Part shown: positions 22,600-33,915 of the stretch, piece by piece
How the letters are laid out: each line of letters starts with the position of its first letter
How positions within the stretch are numbered: position 1 is the first letter of the stretch
Assembly (NCBI RefSeq): GCF_958450345.1
Contig: NC_088782.1
Coordinates: 94,623,358-94,687,357, forward strand
DNA length: 64,000 bases
Source of the DNA: Calliphora vicina
Lineage: Eukaryota; Arthropoda; Insecta; Diptera; Calliphoridae
Direction: 5' to 3'
The notes under the pieces: model-generated
What the model was told of the DNA's origin: nothing
Seen by the model: only the letters and a program-made list of their open reading frames with translations
The model's database searches: none
Translations under genes and position numbers: made by a program

Positions 22600-23830
22600 A
22601 AAGTATAGTACGAAAACTGAAACTAAGGAATTTGAAAATGAGCTTTTTTCTAGAATGTTCTATGAAAAACTTTGTCCTAATGAGTCGGAGGACGAAATGG
22701 TAATAAACGAAACGGTGGCATGTTATAGTGTCCATTGACATAATGTCCATGGACATAATGACACTCCAAAAGTGTCATAGTGTCCATGGACATTATGTCA
22801 TTTCGCGTAGTGTCATAATGTCCATGTATAATGTGTCGTAAAGTCCATGAACATACTGACTTTTTTGGAGTGACATAATGTTCATGATATTTAAAAAATA
22901 ATTTAAGTATGTATTTATATTTTAATTTAACTTCTATCGAATTTAAAGTAGTAAGAAGACGATAGCTACGATTTCTAGTTATTATCTGAATTTTGTGGAG
23001 TTCAGAAGTCGCAAATTTAAAGTTTAAAAAAGTGAAAGTGTTATTTTACACAGAAAAAACTATTTCTTAAACCGTTTCAATTCAAATATTTGTCACATAT
23101 TAAACTGGTTTCAATTAATTCATAATTAAATCAAGTATTCATTTGCTCATAAACAAAATTTCTTGATATTTTCTATTGAATTTTGAGTTTTGAATTTGAT
23201 TATTTTGACAATTGAATATACAATTTTCGTTATTGGTTAAATTTCAAATACAAAAATTATTGAGTAGATAATTTTCGTAATTGAAAACACATTTTTGTTA
23301 TTGTGAAATCATTCATTGAAAAATTAAAGAACTTCCACTGCCGGTGTTCGATTCACCCCAGAGTTTAAAGTCCTTTCGTGCGGCCAAAGGCCGGCAATAC
23401 AGAAAAAATTAATTTAACAGAAAAAACATATGAAAATATGAACTGGGATCAGATTTGTTCCAAAAATTTTATAAAAATTAGTTTATCAAAAAAAAAAAAT
23501 TGGACATCCATACTTAGTGACTTAGTGTCCATGGACATTATGTCAATGGACACTGTGACATGCCACCAAACGAAACTGTAAACATTACTGAAACGAGTCT
23601 TTTATCAGAACTTAACGAAACTATTAAAGTATTCAAAATCTAAAAATAAAAAAGGACTCCAATGATATGATGGAGCATTTTATATGCATAGAAAAAACTA
23701 AAAAATGAACTGAAAAATTGGATATTCTTTATCATGCCTTACTTTAGATTTCTCCAACATCTGCAATCAGTGAGAGAGTTTTTTCTAGTTAAGTTTTATT
23801 AAAACTAAAAAAAATCGTTTAAAAGGAAAG
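22600..23830 (+). pseudogene. hAT transposase, C-terminal part with dimerisation domain (dead)
   Basis: hAT transposases are RNase H-fold enzymes whose C-terminus carries a conserved dimerisation domain. At 23715-23810 one frame reads LDILYHALL, stop, ISPTSAISERVFSS, stop, VLLKLKK. This is the hallmark pattern (L-x-I-x-x-T-S-A-x-S-E-R-x-F-S). Upstream acidic text lies on both sides of the insertion: KTETKEFENELFSRMFYEK at about 22617-22673, and NITETSLLSELNETIKVF at 23582-23635. It is the usual region between catalytic core and dimer domain. Stops and a 0.85 kb insertion make it non-functional. Confidence 0.8.
22714..23567. mobile_element. FB/MULE-like foldback with perfect 9 bp TSD
   Basis: Ends GGTGGCATGTTATAGTGTCC and the complement of GGTGGCATGTCACAGTGTCC are flanked by identical AAACGAAAC (22705-22713 and 23568-23576). 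The arms contain repeated GTCCATGGACATAATG units. A 9 bp duplication with tandem repeats in the arms is typical of Drosophila FB elements, which are linked to MULE-type (Phantom/NOF) transposases. That link is established for FB and only inferred here. The core near 23335-23400 (CACCCCAGAG, GGCCAAAGGCCGGCAATAC) matches the core module of the foldback at 276-1299. Confidence 0.85.
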
Positions 23831-24110
23831 CATTTAAATTATATTCTTTTTTTAAAAGATTTTTTCCGAAGAACGCCTTAAAATCCTTTTTTTATGTTTT
23901 TGCTCTTTTCCAATTAAAATAGAAATTATTCGGTTAATTGAATAATTTAAAATTAACCGATTATTTATTTTATATATGCAATTAATTTTAAAACTGTTTA
24001 TCCTTTGAAATTTCAAAGTCCATTTAAAAAGACATCTGACTCGATCAAGACAAATTTAGTACGCAGTTTTACTATGGTATGGTCTCTATTTTCACGTATA
24101 TATCGATTTT

Positions 24111-25079
24111 TCAATGTGTATGGAAAAAATATTAAAATTGTTGCAGGGTGTTATAAGTTACTACATTGTGTAAGTGTATGCATGTAAGTTAAGTTAATTC
24201 TGTGTATGTTACTGTGGATGTTGGAGCGGATAGTGGTATAAGCCAACAACCGCAAAAAAGCGGCTTTTTGTAGTTCATGAACGGCCAGCGAACTTTTTAT
24301 CGTATGACAAAAAGCTATAAGCAACAACATCCATCCAAACATGAACACACACATATGCACAGTGCATAGAGCTCTCCAAGCTAGATTGTACCCATTTCTG
24401 TTTGTACGTACGTTACTCATAGATTGTAACCAGCTAGCTCTGTGTAGAGCAACTTTTTTATGACTCCGTTGCACGGCACCGCCGCAACAATAGCATTGAT
24501 TTTTTTTTGCTTTTTGTTTATGTATTTTTTTATAAAGTTGCACGTCAGTTGTATTTTATTCGTTTTGTTCGTTCATTACTTTGTTTGTTGCACAGTTAGA
24601 CAGACAGGCTGGCAGAGAGTCGATAGAACGAATGCACGTTCGGACTGACTAGCTAACTATCAGTCAGTTTTTATTTTTGCTGCTAGTTAGACATCATTAA
24701 TTCAGTTACTGAGTGCGAGTATTTGAAACAACCAAAATAGTTAGTGTTGCCAGCAGCAAGGACAAAAACTTGGCTAAATATCGTCTTAAAATGGGAAGGA
24801 AAAGTTTAAGAAATACTGCGTTCATTTATTGTGCGATAATTCATATTGACATACGCATGTAGGTTTTTGTCTTCGAGAAAATTTTTTTTTTAAATTTTAT
24901 TAATTTAATTCTGACATAAATTACCGTTATCATATTAAAATACCGAAATAATCCAAATTTGCCTTATCCAAATATCGGTATTTTTTTATCGCACGTTTAG
25001 GTAAAACAAGTCAAAATGGCACTTAATTCAGGTATGGGTTCTTAATTCAAATATTAAATTGACCTTCCTTAAGATAAAT
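24111..25079. other. No recognisable gene
   Basis: A slightly richer stretch at 24190-24720 contains a 130-residue minus frame (24151-24543) with no recognisable domain. No repeats or termini noted. Confidence 0.4.
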
Positions 25080-25388
25080 TGATCTGGTACAAATGTAAAT
25101 AAATTAATAAAAAAAAATTTCCCAAAAATTATTACCTTATATTACTTAAAAATACATAATATTTCATTATATAACTTTGTATAACTTTTTAATTTAGTTT
25201 TTTTAGTGTATATTTGAAATGAATTAAAATGGAATAAATATTTACAAGCATTTTTTAAAACGAACGAATTTTAATATTGAAATACTTCATTTCAAAAATT
25301 ATTAAAACAAATCTTGAAACAAATTTTGAAGATTTTTGGCCACTTCTCCATATAAGGGAAACCATTGTGCAGCATAGGTTTATTCTAC
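25080..25388 (-). repeat. Interspersed repeat E (inverted partner at 29170-29445)
   Basis: Read on minus, 25178-25262 contains TTTCAAATATACACTAAAAA and CTAAATTAAAAAGTTATACA. 25325-25372 contains GGTTTCCCTTATATGG..GTGGCCAAAAATC. The same blocks occur at 29190-29445 on plus in the same order. Non-coding. Confidence 0.6.
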
Positions 25389-27306
25389 AACAAGTAAGAG
25401 AGCTATATTCGTCTGTGCCGAATCTTATACTTAAAAATACAAATTTTAAATATTTTTAGGTAAACAAAATTTTTTTTCCAAAGTTGTTTTTTTTTTAAAA
25501 AAAAAAAATTTTCGAATTGTTATTTTATTTTAATTTTTTAAATTATAAATTTTTTTTTGTTTTTTGGTGAAAAAAAATTCGAGTTAAAAAATATTTTTTC
25601 AATTTTGACCCATTGTAGGTCCAACTTACTATGGTCTTATATACGTCGTTGCAAAGGTCTTTGAAATATCTATCATTTGATATCCATATTGTCTATATTA
25701 ACCCGCCAATGGTGACCTATATATCTGTGAGACCGGGTGTGTTTAAAAATCGAATAAATTTATTCTCTTTTGTTGTTTTGAAAAAAAATTTTAGAATTAT
25801 AAAATTGAAGGAAAAGATCTTAAATTGATTAAATATCTCTGTTTTATTGTCAAACAACATAAATTTAAAAAAAAGTTAAATATTAGTGCATTAGACCAGG
25901 GTCACCATTTATGAAAGTAAAATTTGCGTCATCACTGGCGGGTTAATGACTTAGTAATCCAGAGGTCAAAAATCGAGGTTGTCCTGGATTTTTCCTCATT
26001 ACTCAGCAATTTTTGGAACGATTTTGCTGATTTTAAATAGGAAACTTCTCGAAAGCATGTCTGACAGAATTATTGAATATTTGGATCACGAAGATATCTG
26101 GGGTTTTCAGAAAATTGATTTCAACAGACAGACAGGCGGACACTACTTAAGCGACTCCGCTATCTATAAGGATCCTTAATATATATACTACGGTATTCGA
26201 ATTATTCGATTTTTCTCTTGATCGAATAATTCGAATAAGCGATTTTAACTTGTTCGAATAATTCGATCACACGTTTAAAACTTTTTTATGTCGTTCATTA
26301 ATTCGGGTTTTAAATTGAGTAACTAATTCTTTAGTAAATTAATTATTCACTATTTCTAAATTATTTATAACAAATTGTATTATACATCAAGCTCTATCAA
26401 CGTTGCCGAATCTTTGCTTAATAAAGTGGTCTTGGGGAGTTACACAATAAAGGGAATCTGTCCAAAATTTGATATCATTGTCAGTGAACATGGCTAATTT
26501 GAAGTCAGGCAGTGCATGATTGACGCATTTACAAATTCGCAAACAGTTTATTATCATGTTAGACAAAGATGTTCAAAATCATATATAAACGAACTGCATG
26601 CTTTTCTTGCAACAAAACGTTAGTTTGCAATATTTGTGTTTATCATTCGATTTATTAAATATTTTACAACACTTACGTACGCGGTTAATAACATCACTTA
26701 TATACATATATTTTAAGATCATGGCCTTCATCTATTTCAATGTAATCATTATAAATATCATCCTCAATATCACTTTCGACGACCGTTTCAAAATCACATT
26801 CTCCATCACATTCAACTCCACTTTAATCTAAGTTAATATTTTGATTATTAATTGCGATTCTTCTAATATTTCGTTAGCTAAATAACAAATATTTTATTCC
26901 GTACCTTTTATTTTCATTGGTTCAGTCCTAAGTTAAAAATTTTGAAAGATTTGTTTTTAGAATTGTAACTTCTTGCAGTAATATTTATATATTTATAGAA
27001 GGAGCTATCGGAACACTCATCTACAGTGATCGAAAGACTCCCTTTGTCTTTAGTTATTTGTCGAATTTCAGAAACAATACAATTTTGTGGGTCATTATTA
27101 CTTATTAAAATTTGGAATTATGAAAAATTTAAAGCAATTTAATAAATTTAAATATATATGAACATTTATTCGTTTTATTCGATTATTCTACATAGAATTG
27201 TTCGTTATTCGAAAATAGCCATTTTAAAATTGTTCGAATAATTATTCGTAAGAAATTATTCGATTAATCGAACGATCACATTCTCACGAAGGTGAATGGT
27301 ATAAAA
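25389..27306 (-). mobile_element. Family A DINE-like element interrupted by a hAT relic
   Basis: On minus the tail (CTTACTTG.. at 25389-25400, GCCGAATA hairpin remnant) and the body are present. The body includes GTCGCTTAAGTAGTGTCCGC and AAGGATCC..ATATATA at 26120-26182. The first ~25 bp of the head (TATACCATTCACCTTCGTGA) are stranded at 27282-27306. The piece between is replaced by the 1.1 kb element at 26184-27278. The body at 25560-25720 keeps the intact target of the MITE found at 1821-2348. Confidence 0.7.
26184..27278 (-). pseudogene. hAT-like transposon relic
   Basis: The left end is GGTATTCGAATTATTCGAT with further TCGAATAATTCG repeats. The right end is ATTATTCG..AAATTATTCGATTAATCG. 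The same end with a TAGGGTATTC terminus occurs at 61612 (minus). TAGGG fits the hAT end consensus YARNG. On minus near 27000-27110 a frame reads IRQITKDKGSLSITVDECSD. It resembles the S-L-T-x-D-E-W-(T/S) block around the first catalytic Asp of hAT transposases. Many stops occur elsewhere. A block at 26400-26570 matches 61225-61390 inverted. The target duplication is not visible because the host repeat lost ~60 bp. Confidence 0.55.
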
Positions 27307-27399
27307 ATGATCTACTCAAAATGCCCTTTCAGAATTATTTGGTTGCAAAAATGCTGTTGGACAGTGTCTTTTTAAGTGCATATCTTGAATCTAAAACAT

Positions 27400-27697
27400 G
27401 TAAGAAAGTATAGTCGGGTAAATCCGATCATATAATACCCTACACCAAGTATATACTTAGAAACAGTTTTCTTTTGATATGAAACTTATTTGAATTTTAT
27501 CTTATTTGAATACCAACATTTTTAAGATCTTTTTGCTCGTTAAAGTGATTTTCGGAAGTGGGCCTTATATGGGAGCTATGACTAATTTTGGACCGATCGT
27601 CACAAAATTTGGTGAGATAATTTGCGTATGTATGTTATGTATTTGTGTTGAATTTTATATGGACATACATATATATCAATCTCAATTTTAATATACA
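27400..27697 (-). mobile_element. Family B DINE-like element, 3' part
   Basis: On minus the tail TTGGTGTAGGGTATTATATG.. and C-T-T-A-C-A-T-G end (27400-27460) are preceded by CCCATATAAGGCCCACTTCC and TGACGATCGGTCC. It breaks at 27697, next to the Helitron fragment region. Confidence 0.7.
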
Positions 27698-27784
27698 GTG
27701 TCGGACAGTACTAAAGCACGGACTCCCCTGATCTGACTTCGCACCTGAAACACTTATTATCTGTAGCCAGATGACGGCGTGGTG

Positions 27785-28015
27785 GTCATATGACAAAATG
27801 GGAACTGGAGCCCATTGAATTCAAATGATAAGTTGTTGGAAATCATCGGTATGCGTGGAAACAGTTCGTCTTCGCCTTTGAATCTGCCACCGATGATTGT
27901 TGCCTCAATTAAATTTGGTGAACATTTGTTGATGGTTAGTCTTGTACCGTTGCATAATTTGGCGTGTTTAAGTTGCGGGGAAGCATTATCGGTGATCTAA
28001 CATCAATGTTTCAAA
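27785..28015 (-). pseudogene. Helitron Pif1-type helicase fragment (C-terminal region)
   Basis: Helitron transposases join a HUH Rep nuclease to a Pif1-family 5'-3' helicase. On minus, 28007-27790 reads RSPIMLPRNLNTP, a one-base frameshift, then KLCNGTRLTINKCSPNLIEA. After a few residues it continues LFPRIPMISNN, SFEFNGLQFPF. This is the conserved block before the final AMTINKAQGQS motif, which is missing. Only about 75 codons remain, with no Walker motifs. A larger relic of the same class lies at 38990-40729, where IPRIPMMSTDMPFEFK corresponds to this piece. Confidence 0.8.
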
Positions 28016-29169
28016 AATTCACTAGGATAATTGACGGCTTGTTCTTTGTTCATTACTGTGTCAATCGATTTGTATTTCTATAAGAATTGAAGAAAGGGTC
28101 GATCAACAATTGTACATATCGTCACCTTAAATGCAAACGGCCATGGGGGTATGATAAAATATGGAGCGATCCTCGAAAAATATTGTAAATTTACACAAAG
28201 TTGTGTTTTTGCACATATTTAATTTGTGGTTCTACGACCAATATTTCGTTATGTTCCAAAGGGAATGACCAAATCAATAAACCCCCATAATATTGGTAGA
28301 TTGGTGGTATAAAAGTGACAAACTGGCAGCACTGAAAATAACCCAACGCAAAAGTGGCTGGAATAGTCATTCGTAGTCGCTGCTAAAAATTACTTTACAT
28401 AGACCCAACAGTCAGTCAGTCACTCAGTCCGCATTTGAGGCACGTTTGTAAAGGGGTGTAGCTTTACGTTTATTTTCGTGTATGTGAATGCAACATCCAC
28501 ATACATATGTTTCTACGTATTAGTGTGTTTATTTGATATGAATTGACTAAAAAGTCTGTTGCATTATGGTTACAACAATAGCAAAAACAAAACAACAAAA
28601 AACTAAAATAAATTTTCCGTTGTTGCTTAAGCCAACAACCAAAGTGGGTGTGTTTTCATGTGCATGCAAATCATAAAGCCGGCTTGTCTAACCTTTTCTC
28701 AAAACTCGAGTTGCATGACTGATTATAATTTTGTTACTCTTTTTTGTAAAAATTCAAAACAAACTGACATTTAGGCAGTTTTAGAAAACCTTTCTTAATT
28801 CTATCATTATGGCAACTATGTATGTATTAAACTGTCAAGGGTTGAGATTAAGTATTTAAAAGTCAGTTTGACACCAAAATGAGCAAAATCGAACTAGAAA
28901 TCAGTTTTTTTGTGTCATATTAAGCTGTTGTAGGTAAGTAAATACTGAGTAAAATTAAATAGATATAATTATGAGATAAAACTAAAAAAAATCATGTATT
29001 TAGGTTATTAAAAAAATCGTTTGTGATCAATGCTAGATGGTTACATGTTGAACTATTAAATAGCTCAATATCTTTTTACTTGAAAATCTTCAAACCAAAT
29101 TAACCAGAAATATTTTTAAAGCATTAACAACATTTATGATAATTTCGCACATCTTGTTATCCAAAAAGT
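28016..29169. other. No gene; tiny family C scrap
   Basis: About 40 bp at 28146-28190 resemble a family C unit (TGGGGGTATGATAAAATATG). The rest is AT-rich and featureless to me. Confidence 0.4.
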
Positions 29170-29445
29170 TTCAAGGTTTTTACCGCATTTACTAACAGTG
29201 GTTTCCCTTACAAGCGGTCAAAAATCAATACCTCCAAAAAAAGCTAGGAAGGATTTAAATTTTTTGGGAAAAATATTAACAACTTTAGCCACAGTAGCCA
29301 TTTGATCTTTGAAGGGTTATTTGGCTTATAGATTTGTTTTAAGAATTTATGAAATATTTTTTGTAAATTTTTATTAATTTTAATTTATTTGAAATATACA
29401 CTGAAAAAAAACTAAATTAAAAAGTTATACAAAGTTATATAAGAA
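29170..29445 (+). repeat. Interspersed repeat E
   Basis: Contains GTGGTTTCCCTTACAAGCGG, GGTCAAAAATC, TTTGAAATATACACTG and CTAAATTAAAAAGTTATACA, matching 25178-25372 in inverted orientation. No coding frame. Confidence 0.55.
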
Positions 29446-29737
29446 GTGTGAGCGAAAAATCTTAACATACATAAATGTTAATAAAAAAGAAACCACTTAA
29501 CCTACAGTTTTGATTTTTTTTGTTTTTAATTTAAATTATTTTTGCAACTTACTTTCCTTCCATTAAGGTTTTTATAGTGTTTTCTATCACTTCGAGACTT
29601 TTTGTAAACGGGTTTATCTTCTACTATATACATAAGCGTAGATAGACTATAATTCTGGGGTGGGCAAAGAAATGTATTAAGGAATATGAATTCGGCTATT
29701 GAAAAATATCAATACACTTACAAAAAATGTAAAAAAC

Positions 29738-29905
29738 AAGTAAGAGAGTTATATTCGGCTGTGCCGAATCTTATACCAAATTATACTTCAAAATATAAAT
29801 TTTAAATAGTTTTAGGTAAACAAAATTATTTTTTTCCAAAGTTGTTTTTTTAATTTTTTGGAAATTTTTTTTTTCCAAATGTTATTTTAAATTTTTTTTT
29901 GAACC
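29738..29905 (-). mobile_element. Family A element, 3' tail fragment
   Basis: On minus: ..GGTATAAGATTCGGCACAGC, the CCGAATATAACTCTCTTACT end, then poly-A/T filler. The hairpin ATTCGGC-ACA-GCCGAAT is perfect. The body stops near 29905. Confidence 0.8.
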
Positions 29906-30119
29906 AAAATATTTGAAAATCTGGATTAAGCCGAACCAGGATCCACAATCGGTTCGATTGTTTGCTCGTTGTGTCCGGAGAATGTTGATCCAGGAAGTCA
30001 TGAAAGGATTTGTCTCTAACACGAAAAACAATAAAGTTATACACACTTTTATATGCAAAAGGTCTGCACAGTCCTGGTTATACATCCAAGGGTTAAAACA
30101 AATTTGTTTCGTGTTTTTT

Positions 30120-31215
30120 TCTCCATTACCCCTCTTGGGAGCATATTTGTGTTAGTATGGCTTCCTCGTTGGTGAGGTTCCAGGGATCCGTATTGCTGAT
30201 GTTATTAGGCCAAAATATTCTGCATATGATTCTGAGGCACTTGTTAATGAATACCTGTAGTTTTAGCGTGATGGTGTTCGATACTAACCAAGTTTCACAT
30301 CCGTACAACCGAGTAGATTCTACACATGCTTTTTATATTCTAACCTTGGTTCGTCTGGATATTTGTGAGTTTCTCCATACTGGTTGTAGTCTTTCTAATG
30401 CCGCTCTCGCTTTATTGAGCCTGTTATTTACGTCTGTTTCAGCGCCGCCATTTGTTGATACTGTACTGCCTAGATAGCAAAAGCTTTCTACGTATTAAAC
30501 TGTATGGCCTTGTAGCATGATGTTATCTGCCTTGTAGCATGATGTTCTCAAGTCCAACATTGTGTGCTAATCTTTGCTTGAATGTTATAGATCGTATGTG
30601 AGAGTAGACAAATATCATTCGAGTTGGCGTGAGAGGCTCCATTGTATTCCTCTTCTCTCTGAATAGATTTCGCTCATGATGTCATCCAACAATATAGTGA
30701 ATAGCAGAGGTGAAGGGAATATCCTTTTTTACTCCAGCGTTTGTGTGAAATGGTTGACTTATATTCCCGTTGTAAGAACTGATAGTTCTGCATCCTCGGG
30801 AAGTACGCCATTCTAGAAATTGTTCTATTTTAATACGTAGAGTATTGGCTTGGTCTATGCAGCTCCTGTTTGCCCGGAAACCTGCCTGTTCATCACGTAT
30901 ATTGTTCTCCATTTCGATTTGAAGCCTTCCCTGTATTATGACTGCTAGTATCTTGTATATGATGTTAAGCAGAGTAATTCTTCTCCCCATTTTTCGGTAA
31001 CTTAACGATGATGCCACTCTTGCAAGTTGGAGGTAGACTTTCCTCCTCCCAGACTGATATGATGTGTGGTCGTAGAAGTTCAGCTGTGGTTATGATGTCA
31101 ACCCAAAGAATATCAGCCGGTATTACATCTTCGCCTGCTGCCCTGTTATTTCTTAGCTTCCCGATGGACTCCTTAATCTCACTTATACTGGGGGGCTGCA
31201 TAATATTCTTAGGAT
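30120..31215 (-). pseudogene. Non-LTR (LINE) reverse transcriptase, broken
   Basis: Minus-strand pieces in order: SEIKESIGKLRNNRAAGEDV (31180-31120, the RT-0/RT-1 lead-in) and CKSGIIVKLPKNGE. A frame change leads to RITLLNIIYKILAVIIQGRL (30985-30925), RDEQAGFRANRSCIDQANTL and IEQFLEWR. The stretch where Y/FADD should be is shifted and incomplete near 30600. Then come STNGGAETDVNNRLNKARAA (about 30460-30400) and YGCETWLVSNTI. The final CLRIICRIFWPNNISN lies at about 30240. This is the order of an endonuclease-type LINE polymerase. A 22 bp tandem duplication at 30508-30546 adds a frameshift. Clade not assigned. The 29906-30120 flank may be its 3' UTR. Confidence 0.85.
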
Positions 31216-31261
31216 ATCTTCAGCAAGGCTGTTGTTTTCAATTTCGTTGTCATTAGTAGTC

Positions 31262-32160
31262 AGCAAAAATCGGTACAGTAGAACAAAAGTTATCAGCCAA
31301 AATGTGAGACAACCTGAAAAAATTGATAATTTTCACATATTTTTTGTTATTTGTGTAAATACAGTGAATGTCACTTAAAATCGTACACCATCGTAGTAAA
31401 ATTTTATTCATTAGTTTTAGAAAGTTGATGTTTTGGAAATAATTTAAGATGCTATTTTTATATTGTGTGTGCTATTACCTATCAGAAAATATGGTATAAT
31501 TTTAATTGCGCTTATCTACAAATAACAAAATTGGGTAACACTGTCAGTGCCCAGAATATCAACGCTTCATTTAAAATCCTACAGGCACTAAAAAATAGTA
31601 AAGGATACCCTACAAAGTATTAGGATTATTTAATATTAACATTTTTTTTTTAATTTTTAAAGTTTTAATTATAATTTAATATAAGTGTACGAATTTAAGT
31701 GAAATATGAAATTTGTGATGTTCTTTAATTTTCATCAATATTTTTTTAAGGAATTGAGGTTTTGTTAACTTTTTTGTTGAAATACATATTTTTTGTTCCA
31801 ATTAATAAAATGACTTTTAATTTTTTATATAATCACCTATTATTGCCTGTATAATTTCATAATATTTAAAAAAAAATATGTTGTACGATTTTGAGTGACA
31901 CTCACTGTATATTGCAAATAATACCACAAAAATTTACACTCGTTATTTTTATAATAAAAGGACAACTCAGTTGAAACTTATAAGAATCGGTCCATGATTT
32001 TTTCTAGCCCGCATAGAAATATCTTTCCGAAATATGAAGCTATAAATGCCTACAGAATTGCAGTATAAGTTGAGTGCTAAAAGAAATCATAAATTTTTCG
32101 TAGATCGCTCCATATTTGACCATAGCCGCTATAAAAGTTCACTTCAGAAAATTTGCTTAC
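31262..32160 (+). mobile_element. Family C element fragment with nested MITE
   Basis: 31262-31359 matches 43565-43660 (CGGTACAGTAGAAC, AATTGATAATTTTCACATAT). After a 550 bp insertion it continues as ATTGCAAATAATACCAC, TAAGAATCGGTCCATGATTT, TAGCCCGCATAGAAATATC. It fades at about 32160. No head or tail. Confidence 0.7.
31360..31909. mobile_element. TA-flanked MITE in family C
   Basis: Ends CAGTGAATGTCACTTAAAAT and the complement of CAGTGAGTGTCACTCAAAAT, each flanked by TA (31360-31361, 31908-31909). The family C copy at 43293-44821 has the empty site GTAAATATATTGC at about 43655-43668. Tc1/mariner-type by TA target; no transposase. Confidence 0.85.
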
Positions 32161-32567
32161 TTTCTCAGGACATACTCCAAAACGTTTCAAATGTAGGTTT
32201 TCCAGTGTCGTCATCTAATTTTTGAAAGTTACTTACTGTACTTTTTATGCAAGTTTTCGATAAACATGTTGTTTTCTTGTTACATTTTGTTTTACAGCTT
32301 GATCGGTTGTCGAAAATTCTAAATATTGCAACCCCTTCACACGTTTTTCTTCTTTTCTAGTCTTCTACTACAAGAGACTACATTATGGTTAATATGTTCA
32401 TTCTCGTTATCTAGAATAAATTTTTAGTTACAATTATAACTGTGACGAATTTTGAACAGCAAACCTATTTGAAGATCGTTCTCATCTTCTGTATATGAAA
32501 TATAATCGATTGCAATCGCTGTAGGGAATTCATTTTGTTGGTTGATCAAAAATTACAACGTATGTGT
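32161..32567. other. No recognisable feature
   Basis: AT-rich, no frame or repeat recognised. Confidence 0.4.
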
Positions 32568-33270
32568 ATGTACATTAGGGTGAGTCGATTTTTTCCACAA
32601 AAAATCGTATAGCAGAAACGAATTCTACGGAAAATTCTAATGCCCTAATTTTGTAATACGTAACGAAACGTTTTTTTCGAATAAATTTGTCATTTTTGAA
32701 TTTTCATATTTTTCAAAACGTATTTTTCGTTTCTGTATATAAAATTGAATTTTATAAAACAGAGCAAAACGTTCACAAGCGCTTGAAACATCAAAATCAA
32801 ACGTTGAGAATTTCTTTTCGTTTCAATATATTTTTCATAGATTTTTAAATTTTCAAAGAAAAAAATTTTTTTGAGAATGTGTTTTTTCTTTTTATACATA
32901 AAAAATACAACAACAAAAATTTGTTTTCCAAATAAATGTAAAAAACAATCAAAAATTTAAAAATTTTTTCAATAAATTTTATTTGTTGGAAAATAAATAA
33001 AAATAATTTAATTTATTTGGCAGAAAGTTGACATAAAAACGATGTTTTCAAACTTGGTACCACATCAAAAAATTGACTTGAAACGCAAATATTGTTTCAT
33101 TTTATAAAATACCAAATTTTTATTTTTTCGTTCCAAACGGAAACGCAAACGAAAATTCGTTTGAAGATACAAAATGAGGCCATAAGAAATTTTTCCCAAG
33201 AAAACAAAGGTCTAAAATCAAATCCTATCTTGCGCATTTCTTCTTTTATCCAATGATATTTCAGTATTTA
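32568..33270 (+). mobile_element. hAT-like element, left end and partial body
   Basis: ATGTACAT (32568-32575) is followed by TAGGGTGAGTCGATTTTTTC. This is the same target octamer and TAGGG end as the elements at 36716 and 47837. No right end (CCCTA-ATGTACAT) was found downstream. Body text near 33195 (GGTCTAAAATCAAATCC) recurs at 37625. The extent is therefore a guess. Confidence 0.4.
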
Positions 33271-33278
33271 GTATTTAT

Positions 33279-33601
33279 ACCCTACACTACCATAGTGGGG
33301 AGGGTATTATGCGTTTGTGCAGGCGTTTGTAACACCCAAAAATATTAGTCTAACACCCACATTAAAGTATACCGATCGACTTAGAATCACTTTCTGAGTC
33401 GATTAAACGATGTCCGTCCGTCTGGCTGACTGGTCGGCTGGCTGGCTGTCCATGTAAACCTTGTGCGCAGAGTACAGGTCACAATTTTGAAGATATCTCA
33501 TAGCTCCCATAAAGGATCATTTCCGAAAATAACACCACCAAATTTCATGTCGATCGGTCCATAATCGATCGGTCCCATCATATATGGTCGGGCTTGACCG
33601 A
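33279..33601 (+). mobile_element. Family B DINE-like element with large internal deletion
   Basis: Head TACCCTACACTACCATAGTG..GGAGGGTATTATGCGTTTGT, TAACACCCAAAAATATTAG, and GTCGATTAAACGATGTCCG are present. The middle is shortened: GAAGATATCTCATAGCTCCC joins two distant family positions. The tail TCATATATGGTCGGGCTTGA is kept. Confidence 0.75.
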
Positions 33602-33915
33602 TGAAAAATTAGTCAAGGAAAACGTTGCTATAAAAAACTCATTTTCGAGAAAATGGCTATAGCACTACTTAAATATATACCCTCGATATACAGAAACATA
33701 ATGGATGTATGTAAATTTACGTGGACATAAAAATAAACAGGTATGCATTTGGGCACGTAACAACTCAGGTGAATGCACATCACTTTTAAATCATCACAAT
33801 CGTAGTCATTATAAATGAATTTCAAATTAAGCAGACTTGACACTGCAAATACTCGCAGCTCAGCAAAATCTGTTGTACTAACTCTAGCACTCATACTAAA
33901 TACAATACATTTTAC

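Larger units (their letters stand above)
22375..23985 (+). mobile_element. Degenerate hAT transposon, interrupted
   Basis: The left side has dense AACCGATTAAT/ATTAACCG palindromic text (22382-22505). The right side has the mirrored ATTCGGTTAATTGAATAATT and AATTAACCGATTA (23930-23972). The segment GAATAATTTAAAATTGACG (22437) is echoed at 23941. Between them lies hAT transposase C-terminal code (see next entry), split by a foldback at 22714-23567. Exact outer ends and target duplication were not fixed. Confidence 0.6.

Noticed and set aside
23335..23365. tRNA-like T-arm (GGTG-TTCGATT-CACC)
   Set aside because: No acceptor, D or anticodon arms around it; related modules at 563-1060 do not keep it.
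24151..24543. 130-residue minus frame, slightly richer composition
   Set aside because: No recognisable domain, no second supporting exon, overlapping plus frame; kept only as a note.
27698..27730. CAGTGTCGGACAGTACTAAAG as a Tc1-type end
   Set aside because: No inverted partner was found in either direction.
27815..28000. 61-residue plus frame
   Set aside because: Shadow of the minus-strand Helitron helicase fragment.
30157..30477. 106-residue plus frame
   Set aside because: Shadow of the minus-strand LINE reverse transcriptase.
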